A model generated the notes under the pieces. It worked only from the letters and a program-made list of their open reading frames with translations. It did no database searches and was not told the origin of the DNA. The translations under genes were made by a program, and so were the position numbers. 64,000 bases of DNA from Pseudomonas sp. BN102 (GTDB taxonomy: Bacteria; Pseudomonadota; Gammaproteobacteria; Pseudomonadales; Pseudomonadaceae), in NCBI RefSeq assembly GCF_029871245.1, contig NZ_SSON01000077.1, forward strand, positions 176,204 to 240,203, in the 5' to 3' direction. Below, in pieces: positions 29,026 to 37,437 of the stretch (position 1 is its first letter; every line of letters begins with the position of its first letter).

Positions 29026-30315
29026 ATGAACGTACTCATCATCGGCAGCGGCGGTCGCGAACACGCCCTGGCCTGGAAGGTCGCCCAGGACCCGCGCGTA
29101 GCGAAGGTCTTCGTCGCCCCGGGCAACGCCGGCACCGCCACCGAAGCCAAGTGCGAGAACGTCGCCATCGACGTGCTGGCCCTGGAGCAATTGGCCGACT
29201 TCGCCGAGAAGAACGTGCAGCTCACCATAGTCGGCCCGGAAGCGCCGCTGGTGAAAGGCGTGGTCGACCTGTTCCGCCGCCGTAATCTCGCCATCTTCGG
29301 CCCCACCGCAGGCGCGGCCCAGCTGGAAGGCTCCAAGGCCTTCACCAAGGACTTCCTCGCCCGCCACAAGATCCCCACCGCCGACTACCAGAACTTCACC
29401 GAAGTCGAGCCGGCCCTGGCCTACCTGCGCGAGAAGGGTGCGCCCATCGTGATCAAGGCCGACGGCCTGGCCGCGGGCAAGGGCGTAATCGTCGCCATGA
29501 CCCTCGCCGAAGCCGAAGAGGCCGTGCGCGACATGCTCGCCGGCAATGCCTTCGGTGACGCCGGTTCGCGTGTGGTGATCGAGGAGTTCCTCGACGGCGA
29601 GGAAGCCAGCTTCATCGTCATGGTCGACGGCCAGAACGTGCTGCCCATGGCGACCAGCCAGGACCACAAACGCGTCGGCGACGCCGATACCGGCCCGAAC
29701 ACCGGCGGCATGGGTGCCTACTCGCCGGCCCCGGTGGTCACCCCCGATGTGCACCAGCGGGTAATGGACGAAGTGATCTACCCAACCGTGCGCGGCATGG
29801 CCGAGGAAGGCAATGTCTACACTGGTTTCCTCTACGCCGGCCTGATGATCGACAAGAGCGGCGCGCCCAAGGTCATCGAGTTCAACTGCCGCTTTGGCGA
29901 CCCGGAAACCCAACCGATCATGGTGCGCCTGGAGTCTTCCCTGGTCCTACTGGTGGAGGCCGCCCTGGCCAAGGCCCTGGACAAGGTCGAAGCCACCTGG
30001 GACCCGCGCCCCACCGTGGGCGTAGTGCTGGCTGCCGGCGGCTACCCGGGCGACTACGCCAAGGGTGACGTCATCGAAGGCCTGGCCGACGCCGCGGCCC
30101 TCGACGGCAAGGTGTTCCACGCCGGTACCGCCCTGAAGGACGGCCAGATCGTCACCGCCGGCGGCCGGGTGCTCTGCGCCACTGCCATCGGCCGCAGCGT
30201 GTCCGACGCTCAGCAACAGGCCTACCGTCTGGCGGAGAAGATCCGCTGGAACGGCTGCTTCTATCGCAAGGACATCGGCTACCGAGCCATCGCCCGCGAA
30301 CGCGGCGAAGGGTAA
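29026..30315 (+). CDS. purD: Phosphoribosylamine-glycine ligase
   Basis: 429 residues, standard length. ATP-grasp ligase joining glycine to phosphoribosylamine. Seen: MNVLIIGSGGREHALAWK at the start, KADGLAAGKGVIVA (ATP loop), QDHKRVGDADTGPNTGGMGA, and EFNCRFGDPETQ. The ATG has GAAGGAGAA before it. A GC hairpin (30341-30358) follows 26 bases after the stop. Confidence 0.98.
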   Translation: MNVLIIGSGGREHALAWKVAQDPRVAKVFVAPGNAGTATEAKCENVAIDVLALEQLADFAEKNVQLTIVGPEAPLVKGVVDLFRRRNLAIFGPTAGAAQLEGSKAFTKDFLARHKIPTADYQNFTEVEPALAYLREKGAPIVIKADGLAAGKGVIVAMTLAEAEEAVRDMLAGNAFGDAGSRVVIEEFLDGEEASFIVMVDGQNVLPMATSQDHKRVGDADTGPNTGGMGAYSPAPVVTPDVHQRVMDEVIYPTVRGMAEEGNVYTGFLYAGLMIDKSGAPKVIEFNCRFGDPETQPIMVRLESSLVLLVEAALAKALDKVEATWDPRPTVGVVLAAGGYPGDYAKGDVIEGLADAAALDGKVFHAGTALKDGQIVTAGGRVLCATAIGRSVSDAQQQAYRLAEKIRWNGCFYRKDIGYRAIARERGEG

Positions 30316-30340
30316 AGATCGGGTAAATGGCCAAGACCCT

Positions 30341-30358
30341 GGCGGCCCGGTGGCCGCC
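30341..30358 (+). terminator. Possible terminator between purD and retS
   Basis: GGCGGCC, CGGT, GGCCGCC: perfect 7-base stem without a long U run, in the 111-base purD-retS gap. TATAAT at 30390-30395 just beyond it is a candidate -10 box for retS, without a convincing -35. Confidence 0.4.
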
Positions 30359-30426
30359 ATGGTTATATTCCGCGCGATAGGGGCTTGGCTATAATCCGGC
30401 CACTCACCCACGAAGGGACCTCGACT

Positions 30427-33204
30427 GTGCCCCGGCTCAGGATTGCCACAGGAATGATCGCCAGCCTGCTGCTGGCCATGCTGTATCTGCTGCCCGCCCA
30501 GGCGGCCGAGGAGCGGCAGTGGCGCATGCTGCTCGATCCCAGCGCCAACCTCCAGCTGGAGGAAGTGCGGACCCAGCAGGCCCTTTCCCAGTTCACCCCA
30601 GCCGACCTCGACCAGCTCTACACCCCCGGCAGCGGCAGTGCCCTCTGGTTGCACTACCAACTTCCGCCGAGCCAGCACGAGCAGCTGCTGCGCATCTTCG
30701 CCCCCTACCTGGCCTATCTCGACCTCTACGTCCTCAAGGGCGAAGAACTGGTGGCCCACACCCGCACCGGCAGCCGCCTGCCATTCAGCGAGCGTCCTCT
30801 GCCCAGTCGCGACTTCCTCCTGCCGCTGCCGGTCCAGCAGGAGCCCCTGGACATCTACCTGCGCCTGGCCTCGGAACACGCCCTGCGGCCGACCATCACC
30901 CTGCAGTCCTCGGCGCTGATGGCCGCCGACGACACCCGTCCGCTGCTGTACGGCCTGCTGCTGGGTGGCCTGGTCATGCTGGTCTTCTACAACCTGATGC
31001 GCTATGCCTATTCCCGCGCCGGCGTAAGCCTCTGGCTGGCCGCCGCGCAGACCTGCCTGATCGTCACCGGTCTGAGCCTGCTGGGCATCAGCTCGCCCTG
31101 GCTTGGCGAATGGCAGAGTGCACAACCGCAGATCGCCAACCTCGCCATGCTGCTGGCGATGCTCTGCGCCCTGGCCTTCACCACCAGCTTCTTCCACAAG
31201 GTCTGTCCGAGCACGCCGCTGACCGGCATGCTGATCGGCGAGATTGTGCTCATCAGCCTTACCGGTGCCCTGCTGCTGATCGTCACCGAGCTGCAGTTCA
31301 ACCAGTTGGTCTACGTGCTCGCGGCCATCGCCAGCGTCAGCATGTTCACCGTGTCCGTCCATCACTGGCAGCACGGCTACCGCCCGGCGCGCCTGTTCAG
31401 CCTCGCCCTTGGACTGTTCAGTGTCGCCATTCTGGCTGCCCTGCCAGCCCTGTTCGGCTACTGGCGCCTGCAATCCGACTGGCTGGCCTATGTTCTGCTG
31501 GCAGTCTCCACCGTCAGCGGCGTGTTCCTCAGCATGGCCCTGAGCGAGCGCCAGCGGCGCATCCAGTACGAAGCCTTCAGCGTCAGCCGTGAACTGGCCG
31601 CCAGCTCCGCCGAACTCAAGGCCAAGGGCGAATTCCTCGCCAAGATCAGCCACGAGATCCGCACCCCGATGAACGGCGTGCTGGGCATGACCGAACTGCT
31701 CCTCGGCACGCCGCTGTCGGCCAAGCAGCGCGACTACGTGCAGACCATCCACAGCTCCGGCAACGAGCTGCTCACCCTGATCAACGAGATCCTCGACATC
31801 TCCAGGCTGGAATCCGGCCAGATCGAGCTGGACGACGTGCAGTTCGACCTCAACGCCATGATCGACGACTGCCTCGACATCTTCCGTGCCAAGGCCGAGC
31901 AGCAGCGGGTCGAACTCATCAGCTTCATGCAGCCACAGGTGCCACGCGTGGTTGGCGGCGACCCCACGCGCCTGCGGCAGATACTCCTGAGCTTGCTGGA
32001 CAATGCCTTCAAGCAGACCGACGAAGGCGAAATCCTCCTGGTGGTCGCCCTGGACAACAGCACCAGCGCACCGCGCCTGCGCGTAGCCGTGCAGGACAGT
32101 GGCCGGCCCCTGGAGGCCGGCGAGCGCGACGCCCTGCTCAACGCCGAGCTGCAGAGCCGCGACTTCCTCACCGCCAGCAAGGTCGGCGGCCGCCTCGGCC
32201 TGATCATCGCCCGCCAGTTGGTACGCCTGATGAACGGCGACTTCGGCATCCAGAGCGGTTCCGGCCAGGGCAGCACCCTCTGGCTGACCCTGCCGCTGGA
32301 CAGCCAGTACCTCGAACGCCCCGTCGCCGACCTCGACAGCCCACTGGAAGGCGCGCGCCTGCTGGTGGTGGACGACAACGACACCTGCCGCAAGGTGCTG
32401 GTGCAGCAGTGCGGCGCCTGGGGCCTGCAGGTCAGCGCGGTGCCCTCCGGCAAGGAAGCACTGGCCCTTTTGCGGACCAAGGCGCACCTGCGCGAGTACT
32501 TCGACGTGGTCCTGCTGGACCAGGACATGCCCGGCATGACCGGCATGCAGCTGGCGGCCAAGATCAAGGAAGACCCCAGCCTCAACCACGACATCCTGAT
32601 CATCATGCTCACCGGCATCAGCAACGCGCCGAGCAAGATCATCGCCCGCAACGCCGGCATCAAGCGCATCCTCGCCAAACCGGTGGCCGGCTACACCCTG
32701 AAGACCACCCTGGCCGACGAGCTGAACCAGCGCAGGATGGGCGGCTCCATTTCGCTGCCGGGCTCCCAGGTCAGCGAGCCGCTGCACGTGCCCAGCGACT
32801 TCCGCATCCTGGTGGCCGAGGACAACAGCATTTCCACCAAGGTCATCCGCGGCATGCTGAGCAAGCTCAACCTCGAGCCGGACACCGCCAGCAACGGCGA
32901 GGAAGCCCTGAGCGCCATGAAGAACCAGCATTACGACCTGGTGCTGATGGACTGCGAGATGCCGGTTCTGGACGGCTTCACCGCCACCGAGATGCTGCGC
33001 AACTGGGAGAACATCGAACAACGCCCGCGCACCCCGGTGGTCGCCCTCACCGCCCATATCCTCAGCGAACACAAGGAACGCGCCCGCCTCGCCGGCATGG
33101 ACGGCCACATGGCCAAGCCGGTGGAACTCTCGCAACTGCGCGAACTGATCGAGTACTGGGTGGCCGAGAAGGAACTGCGCGAACAGCACGCGATGCATAG
33201 CTGA
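30427..33204 (+). CDS. retS: Hybrid sensor kinase RetS
   Basis: 925 residues from the GTG at 30427, preceded by AAGGGA. Order: signal peptide, periplasmic 7TMR-DISMED2 sensor (about 40-165), seven membrane helices (about 175-385), histidine kinase domain with His409 in KISHEIRTPMNG, ATPase domain, and two receivers with Asp698 (LLDQDMPG) and Asp842 (LMDCEMPV). RetS restrains GacS and so lowers rsmY/rsmZ transcription, favouring acute virulence over biofilm in P. aeruginosa. The ATPase domain looks diverged, in line with its role as a modulator; this is a reading by eye. Confidence 0.95.
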   Translation: MPRLRIATGMIASLLLAMLYLLPAQAAEERQWRMLLDPSANLQLEEVRTQQALSQFTPADLDQLYTPGSGSALWLHYQLPPSQHEQLLRIFAPYLAYLDLYVLKGEELVAHTRTGSRLPFSERPLPSRDFLLPLPVQQEPLDIYLRLASEHALRPTITLQSSALMAADDTRPLLYGLLLGGLVMLVFYNLMRYAYSRAGVSLWLAAAQTCLIVTGLSLLGISSPWLGEWQSAQPQIANLAMLLAMLCALAFTTSFFHKVCPSTPLTGMLIGEIVLISLTGALLLIVTELQFNQLVYVLAAIASVSMFTVSVHHWQHGYRPARLFSLALGLFSVAILAALPALFGYWRLQSDWLAYVLLAVSTVSGVFLSMALSERQRRIQYEAFSVSRELAASSAELKAKGEFLAKISHEIRTPMNGVLGMTELLLGTPLSAKQRDYVQTIHSSGNELLTLINEILDISRLESGQIELDDVQFDLNAMIDDCLDIFRAKAEQQRVELISFMQPQVPRVVGGDPTRLRQILLSLLDNAFKQTDEGEILLVVALDNSTSAPRLRVAVQDSGRPLEAGERDALLNAELQSRDFLTASKVGGRLGLIIARQLVRLMNGDFGIQSGSGQGSTLWLTLPLDSQYLERPVADLDSPLEGARLLVVDDNDTCRKVLVQQCGAWGLQVSAVPSGKEALALLRTKAHLREYFDVVLLDQDMPGMTGMQLAAKIKEDPSLNHDILIIMLTGISNAPSKIIARNAGIKRILAKPVAGYTLKTTLADELNQRRMGGSISLPGSQVSEPLHVPSDFRILVAEDNSISTKVIRGMLSKLNLEPDTASNGEEALSAMKNQHYDLVLMDCEMPVLDGFTATEMLRNWENIEQRPRTPVVALTAHILSEHKERARLAGMDGHMAKPVELSQLRELIEYWVAEKELREQHAMHS

Positions 33205-33250
33205 CGGCGCCCGCTGGCAGCTACTTATGGAAGCGATTTCAATCGCAAAA

Positions 33251-33272
33251 GCAGGCCACAGGCCTGCCTTTC
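33251..33272 (+). terminator. Terminator after retS
   Basis: GCAGGCC, ACA, GGCCTGC, then CTTTC, 47 bases after the retS stop. The stem is perfect; the U tract is short. Confidence 0.55.
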
Positions 33273-33293
33273 AATTCCTTGCCAAACCCAACA

Positions 33294-33333
33294 GCCCTCT
33301 CCCCAACCCTCTCCCGCCAGCGGGAGAGGGGGC
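33294..33333. repeat. CCCTCTCCC / GGGAGAGGG palindromic repeat
   Basis: CCCTCTCCCCAACCCTCTCC followed by a short centre and GGGAGAGGGGG. Same family as at 2635, 37226 and 62090. It lies between the convergent retS and BNR-protein genes. Confidence 0.65.
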
Positions 33334-33368
33334 TGACCGTGCCAGCCGGGACTTGGTGCCTTTCCTGC

Positions 33369-33411
33369 AGGGGCGAATTCATTCGCTGTTCAGGCCGCAG
33401 GCCTGCCCTAC
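33369..33411. repeat. GTAG-headed repeat, family 3, at the end of the BNR gene
   Basis: AGGGGCGAATTCATTCGC ... GCAGGCCTGCCCTAC. The terminal CTAC is GTAG on the minus strand and provides the TAG stop of the BNR-repeat gene. Related copies are at 54818, 58304 and 60555. Confidence 0.7.
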
Positions 33412-34487
33412 CCCCACCTCACCGCAAAGATCGGCGGTAGATATCCGGCCGCCAGGCTCCAGCTATCGCCCTGGTCCTCCGACACCCACAGATGACCGGT
33501 GGTGGAGCCCATCACCAGGCGCTGCCCGCTGGCATCCACATCCAGCCCATGGCGGTACACCAGGTCATAACAGAGCTGCTGCGGCAGGCCCTGCTCCAGC
33601 ACATCGAAACTCCGGCCACCGTCGCGGGTGCGGGTCACCCGCAGGCGCTGGTCCGCCGGTACCCGGCACTCGTCCTTCACCGCTGGTACGAACCAGGCGC
33701 AGTCCGGGTCGGCCGGGTGCACCGCCACGGCGAAGCCGAAGGTGGACGGCCCGGCCTCCTGCACTTCACGCCAGTTCAGCCCGCGGTCCGAACTGACGAA
33801 AATGCCGTTGTGATGTTGCACCCAGAGCCGCTCCGGGTCCGCCGGGCAGGCCACCATCCGGTGCGGGTCCTGGATGTCCGGCTCCTCGGCGCGCTCCGGC
33901 GGCATATAGGCGGCACGCATGCCGCGGGTGCGGTAGTTCCAGCTGGCGCCTTCGTCCTCGCTGTGCCAGACGCCGCCGCAGGACACGGCCAGGGTCAGGT
34001 GGCGACTATTGCGCGGATCGACGCAGATGGAATGAATGCCCGGCTGGTCATAGCCGCCGCCGAACCAATTCGCTCGCTCCGGGCGCTGCCAGAGGCTATC
34101 CACCAGCGCCCAGGAGCTGCCGTGGTCGCGGGAGCGGAACAGGCCGCCGGGAATGGTGCCGGCCCAGAGCGACCCGGGCTGATCAACGCCGCCTGGCTCC
34201 AGGCACCAGATCATCTCCACCGACGGCCCGTCCTCGCCCTCGGCGGCTTGGGCGAAGGCCGGGGCCGGTAGCTCCTCCCAGTTGCGGCCCGCGTCCGCCG
34301 AGCGCCACAGTTTGGGTCCGAAGTGGCCCAGGTGCAGGGCCGCGTAGAGGTGGCCGTCGCGCCGGTCGGCCAGCAGCATGCTCACTGGCTCGCCGAGGAA
34401 GTCCTGGCGGGCCAGGCGCCAGCTGCCGCCCTGCGCTTCGAAACGCAGCAAACCCTTTCGGGTCGCTACATGGATGCATCGGCTCAT
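33408..34487 (-). CDS. BNR/sialidase-like beta-propeller protein
   Basis: 359 residues with repeated Asp-box-type turns (WRSADAGRNWEEL, FRSRDHGSSWALV, WHSEDEGASWNY, VSSDRGLNWREV, WVSEDQGDSWSL). Each has the S-x-D-x-G-x-x-W pattern of BNR repeats and together they predict a beta-propeller. No signal peptide is seen, so it is probably cytoplasmic. It is usually annotated as a WD40/BNR-like or exo-alpha-sialidase protein, but the catalytic Arg triad of true sialidases is not evident and I would not call it an enzyme. It lies 20 bases after the MoaD-like gene and is probably cotranscribed with it. Confidence 0.82.
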   Translation of the reverse strand: MSRCIHVATRKGLLRFEAQGGSWRLARQDFLGEPVSMLLADRRDGHLYAALHLGHFGPKLWRSADAGRNWEELPAPAFAQAAEGEDGPSVEMIWCLEPGGVDQPGSLWAGTIPGGLFRSRDHGSSWALVDSLWQRPERANWFGGGYDQPGIHSICVDPRNSRHLTLAVSCGGVWHSEDEGASWNYRTRGMRAAYMPPERAEEPDIQDPHRMVACPADPERLWVQHHNGIFVSSDRGLNWREVQEAGPSTFGFAVAVHPADPDCAWFVPAVKDECRVPADQRLRVTRTRDGGRSFDVLEQGLPQQLCYDLVYRHGLDVDASGQRLVMGSTTGHLWVSEDQGDSWSLAAGYLPPIFAVRWG

Positions 34488-34507
34488 GTCCTTCTCCTTA
34501 TCCCGAC

Positions 34508-34777
34508 TCAGCCGCCGGACAGCGCCTGGACAACGAAGATGTCGCTGGCCGGCCCCACCGGATCGCTCAACCGGCGGCGGTCATTCACTTGCTGGGCGTC
34601 GACGAAGATCGCCACATGCCGGCGCAGGCGCCCCTGGTCGTCAAGCAGATAGCTGCGCAGGCGCGGATTGGCAACGAAGGCCGCGTCCAGCGCGGCGGCC
34701 ACGGTAGCGGCCGCGACGTCCAACTCGGGGACGTCGAGGTGACGCTGCAGGTTGGGAGTGAAGCTGATATGCGCCAT
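34508..34777 (-). CDS. MoaD/ThiS-like ubiquitin-fold protein
   Basis: 89 residues from ATG 34777, which has AGGGAG seven bases upstream. It ends in Ser-Gly-Gly, the di-glycine tail that MoaD and ThiS use as sulfur carriers after adenylation. HVAIFVDAQQVN and DIFVVQALSGG fit the beta-grasp fold. No moaE, thiG or E1-like activating gene lies nearby; its neighbour is the BNR-repeat gene. It may be a sulfur carrier for another pathway or a protein modifier. Function unknown. Confidence 0.82.
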   Translation of the reverse strand: MAHISFTPNLQRHLDVPELDVAAATVAAALDAAFVANPRLRSYLLDDQGRLRRHVAIFVDAQQVNDRRRLSDPVGPASDIFVVQALSGG

Positions 34778-34926
34778 GAACGGCTCCCTGCGCGGCAAAA
34801 CGCCCAGTGGAAGAAGGTATAGCCGACCCCCGCGGCACGGTTATAGTTGTGCGCCCAATGGCAGGGCAGCCGCCAGAACCTACACTGAGCGGGCGGTCCT
34901 GGTAGCGACGAACGGATGCCCCCACC

Positions 34927-35523
34927 ATGCTTGAAAGCCTTTCCAGCCTGTACCTGAAGATGCTGGTGCTCTACAGCCCCTTCTTCGTACTTTCCTGCTT
35001 CATCGGCCTGACCCGTGGCCACACGGTGAAGGAGCGCAAGAAGCTCGCCTGGAAAGTCGCCCTCGGCACCCTGGTGGCCAGCGCCCTGCTCTACCTGTTC
35101 GGCCAGGCCATCTTCAATGTCTTCGGCATCACCATCGATGCCTTCCGCATCGGCGCCGGCACCGTGCTCTTCATCTCCGCCCTCGGCATGGCCCAGGGCA
35201 ATCCGGCGGTACAGGCCGACAACGTGCAGCAAGACGTCACCATAGTGCCGCTGACCATCCCCCTCACTGTCGGCCCGGGCACCATCGGCGCCATGCTGGT
35301 GATGGGCGCGGGCCATTTGCATTGGAACGACAAGCTCACCGCGCTGATCGCCATCGCCATCGCCAGCGCAACCGTGGGCGCCATCCTCTACCTCTCCGAC
35401 CGCATCGAACGCATCCTCGGCGACCAGGGCCTGCAGATCGTCAGCCGGTTGATGGGCCTGTTCGTCTGCGCACTCGCCGCGCAGATCATCTTCACCGGCG
35501 TGAGGAACTACATGGTGCCCTGA
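34927..35523 (+). CDS. MarC family integral membrane protein
   Basis: 198 residues with six predicted helices, matching the MarC/UPF0056 family (LTIPLTVGPGTIGAMLV is the conserved loop). Once linked to multiple antibiotic resistance in E. coli, but that link was later withdrawn, so the function is unknown. Divergent from the MoaD-like gene. Confidence 0.9.
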   Translation: MLESLSSLYLKMLVLYSPFFVLSCFIGLTRGHTVKERKKLAWKVALGTLVASALLYLFGQAIFNVFGITIDAFRIGAGTVLFISALGMAQGNPAVQADNVQQDVTIVPLTIPLTVGPGTIGAMLVMGAGHLHWNDKLTALIAIAIASATVGAILYLSDRIERILGDQGLQIVSRLMGLFVCALAAQIIFTGVRNYMVP

Positions 35524-35955
35524 CGGGCCGACGCAACGCCGCCCGCCCCGCCAAAGAGCACCACCCGGCACTGCAGCGGGTCTTGCGCACCTGGATAGTG
35601 CGCAAGACGCTCAACCAGAGCGCCGCCAACCTACCGCCCCCACCTCCGTTCCTGCCCCTCGGTGAATGCCCAGGTCGCCGACCGCGTGGGCGTTTATACG
35701 CGCCAAGCCCTGGTTCGCCCCGCGCTGCTACCGCACTTTTCCATCCATCCGGTCAAAAAGGCACAGCAATTGCTGAGGACCTACCTCGAAGTCAGCAACC
35801 CTGAATTGCGCAAGATCACCCTGCACCTGCTGCACAGCGCGCGGCAACGGCCGCCGTCCGACCAAGGGTGACGTGGAAGACTTTTGAATACTGCCCAGCA
35901 CACCAGACCAATAAACGCAGTTATTTCAAATACTTGTGAGAATGGAGACCGACCC
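35524..35955. other. 432-base gap with a degenerate ORF before urtA
   Basis: No confident gene. A frame without ATG runs from about 35602 to 35871 and reads VADRVGVYTRQALVRPALL and later LLRTYLEVSNPELRKITLHL in plausible codon usage. Upstream it is stopped in phase by a TAG at 35596-35598, while another frame reads RTWIVRKTLNQSA. This looks like the decayed remains of a small protein; I do not recognise the family. The urtA promoter should lie in the last ~80 bases, which are less GC-rich. Confidence 0.35.
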
Positions 35956-37221
35956 ATGCAACGTCGCAGCCTGATCAGGGCTTTCACGCTTTCCGCATCC
36001 ATCGCCGCCATGGGCATGTCCTGGACCCTCCAGGCGGCCGAGACCATCAAGGTCGGCATCCTGCACTCCCTCTCCGGCACCATGGCGATCTCCGAGACCT
36101 CGCTGAAAGACATGGCGCTGATGACCATCGACGAAATCAACGCCAAGGGTGGGGTCAACGGCAAGCAACTGGAACCGGTGGTGGTGGACCCGGCCTCGAA
36201 CTGGCCGCTGTTCGCCGAGAAAGCCCGCCAGCTGCTGACCAAGGACAAGGTGGACGTGGTCTTCGGCTGCTGGACCTCGGTGTCGCGCAAGTCCGTGTTG
36301 CCGGTGTTCGAAGAGCTCGACGGCCTGCTTTTCTACCCGGTGCAGTACGAGGGTGAGGAGCTTTCCCCGAACGTCTTCTACACCGGCGCCGCGCCGAACC
36401 AGCAGGCCATCCCGGCGGTGGAATACCTGATGAGCGAAGACGGCGGCAGCGCCAAGCGCTTCTTCCTGCTGGGTACCGACTACGTCTACCCGCGCACCAC
36501 CAACAAGATCCTGCGTAACTTCCTGCACAGCAAAGGTGTGGCCGACAAGGACATCGAAGAGGTCTACACCCCCTTCGGCCACAGCGATTACCAGACCATA
36601 GTCGCCAACATCAAGAAGTTCTCCGCTGGCGGCAAGACCGCGGTGATCTCCACCGTCAACGGCGACTCCAACGTGCCCTTCTACAAGGAACTGGCCAACC
36701 AGGGCCTGGAAGCCACCGACGTACCGGTGGTGGCCTTCTCGGTGGGCGAGGAGGAACTGCGCGGCATCGACACCAAGCCGCTGGTGGGCCACCTGGCCGC
36801 CTGGAACTACTTCGAGTCGGTGGATAACCCGGTGAACGGCAAGTTCGTCGAGCAGTGGAAGGCCTACGCCAAGGCCAAGAATCTGCCCAACTACCAGACC
36901 GCGGTGACCAACGACCCGATGGAAGCCACCTACGTCGGCATCCACATGTGGGCCCAGGCCGTGGAGAAGGCCGGCACCACGGACGTCGACAAGGTCCGCG
37001 AAGCCCTGGCCGGCCAGAGCTTCGCCGCGCCGTCGGGCTACACCCTGACCATGGACAAGACCAACCACCACCTGCACAAGCCGGTGATGATCGGTGAGAT
37101 TCAGGAAGACGGTCAGTTCTCCGTGGTCTGGCAGACCGAAGGGCCGCTGCGCGCCCAGCCCTGGAGCCCCTTCATCCCCGGCAACGACAAGAAGCCGGAT
37201 TACGCGGTGAAGTCGAACTGA
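35956..37221 (+). CDS. urtA: Urea ABC transporter, substrate-binding protein
   Basis: 421 residues from ATG 35956 (GGAGA upstream). A signal peptide (about 1-31) with an RRSLIR start is followed by the mature protein AETIKVGILHSLSGTMAISE, typical of the urea/short-chain amide binding proteins. It delivers urea to the UrtBC permease and is first of the urt genes; 216 bases of strongly structured DNA separate it from urtB. Expression is expected under nitrogen limitation, but I found no sigma-54 site with correct spacing. Confidence 0.96.
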   Translation: MQRRSLIRAFTLSASIAAMGMSWTLQAAETIKVGILHSLSGTMAISETSLKDMALMTIDEINAKGGVNGKQLEPVVVDPASNWPLFAEKARQLLTKDKVDVVFGCWTSVSRKSVLPVFEELDGLLFYPVQYEGEELSPNVFYTGAAPNQQAIPAVEYLMSEDGGSAKRFFLLGTDYVYPRTTNKILRNFLHSKGVADKDIEEVYTPFGHSDYQTIVANIKKFSAGGKTAVISTVNGDSNVPFYKELANQGLEATDVPVVAFSVGEEELRGIDTKPLVGHLAAWNYFESVDNPVNGKFVEQWKAYAKAKNLPNYQTAVTNDPMEATYVGIHMWAQAVEKAGTTDVDKVREALAGQSFAAPSGYTLTMDKTNHHLHKPVMIGEIQEDGQFSVVWQTEGPLRAQPWSPFIPGNDKKPDYAVKSN

Positions 37222-37225
37222 CCGA

Positions 37226-37416
37226 CCTCCCCTCTCCCGCTTGCGGAGCGAGCAGGCGCGCTGTTGGAAGCATCGCTTCCTGCGCCTGCGAGCGCCCAAA
37301 CGCTCTGCGTTTGGGCGGGACCGCGAAGCGGGGGGGCCGGGGAGAGGGTATCGCTGGCACGGAGCTGCCGGCCGCCCTCTCCCCAACCCTCTCCCAGAGG
37401 GAGAGGGAGCTGACGG
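37226..37416. repeat. Multi-branched palindromic region between urtA and urtB
   Basis: Several nested inverted repeats: a perfect pair CGCCCAAACGC / GCGTTTGGGCG (37293-37303, 37307-37317), a hairpin GGAAGC-ATC-GCTTCC enclosed by GCAGGCGC / GCGCCTGC, an outer CCCTCTCCCGCTT / AAGCGGG ... GGAGAGGG, and a second CCCTCTCCC / GGGAGAGGG unit to 37416. As RNA it would fold as a large multi-armed structure just after the urtA stop. Confidence 0.75.
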
Positions 37417-37437
37417 TGCATTCCGAAGGAAATCCGT

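Noticed and set aside
30385-30426. RetS start at the TTG 30385
   Set aside because: The GTG at 30427 has a good ribosome site and gives the proper signal peptide.
29947-33198. 1083-codon open frame opposite retS
   Set aside because: Shadow of retS; Gln/His/Val-rich with no domain.
33408-34487. True sialidase
   Set aside because: BNR turns are present but no catalytic Arg triad or signal peptide could be identified.
37357-37372. TGGCACGGAGCTGCC resembling a sigma-54 promoter before urtB
   Set aside because: The GG and GC elements are nine, not ten, bases apart, and the site lies inside a repeat.
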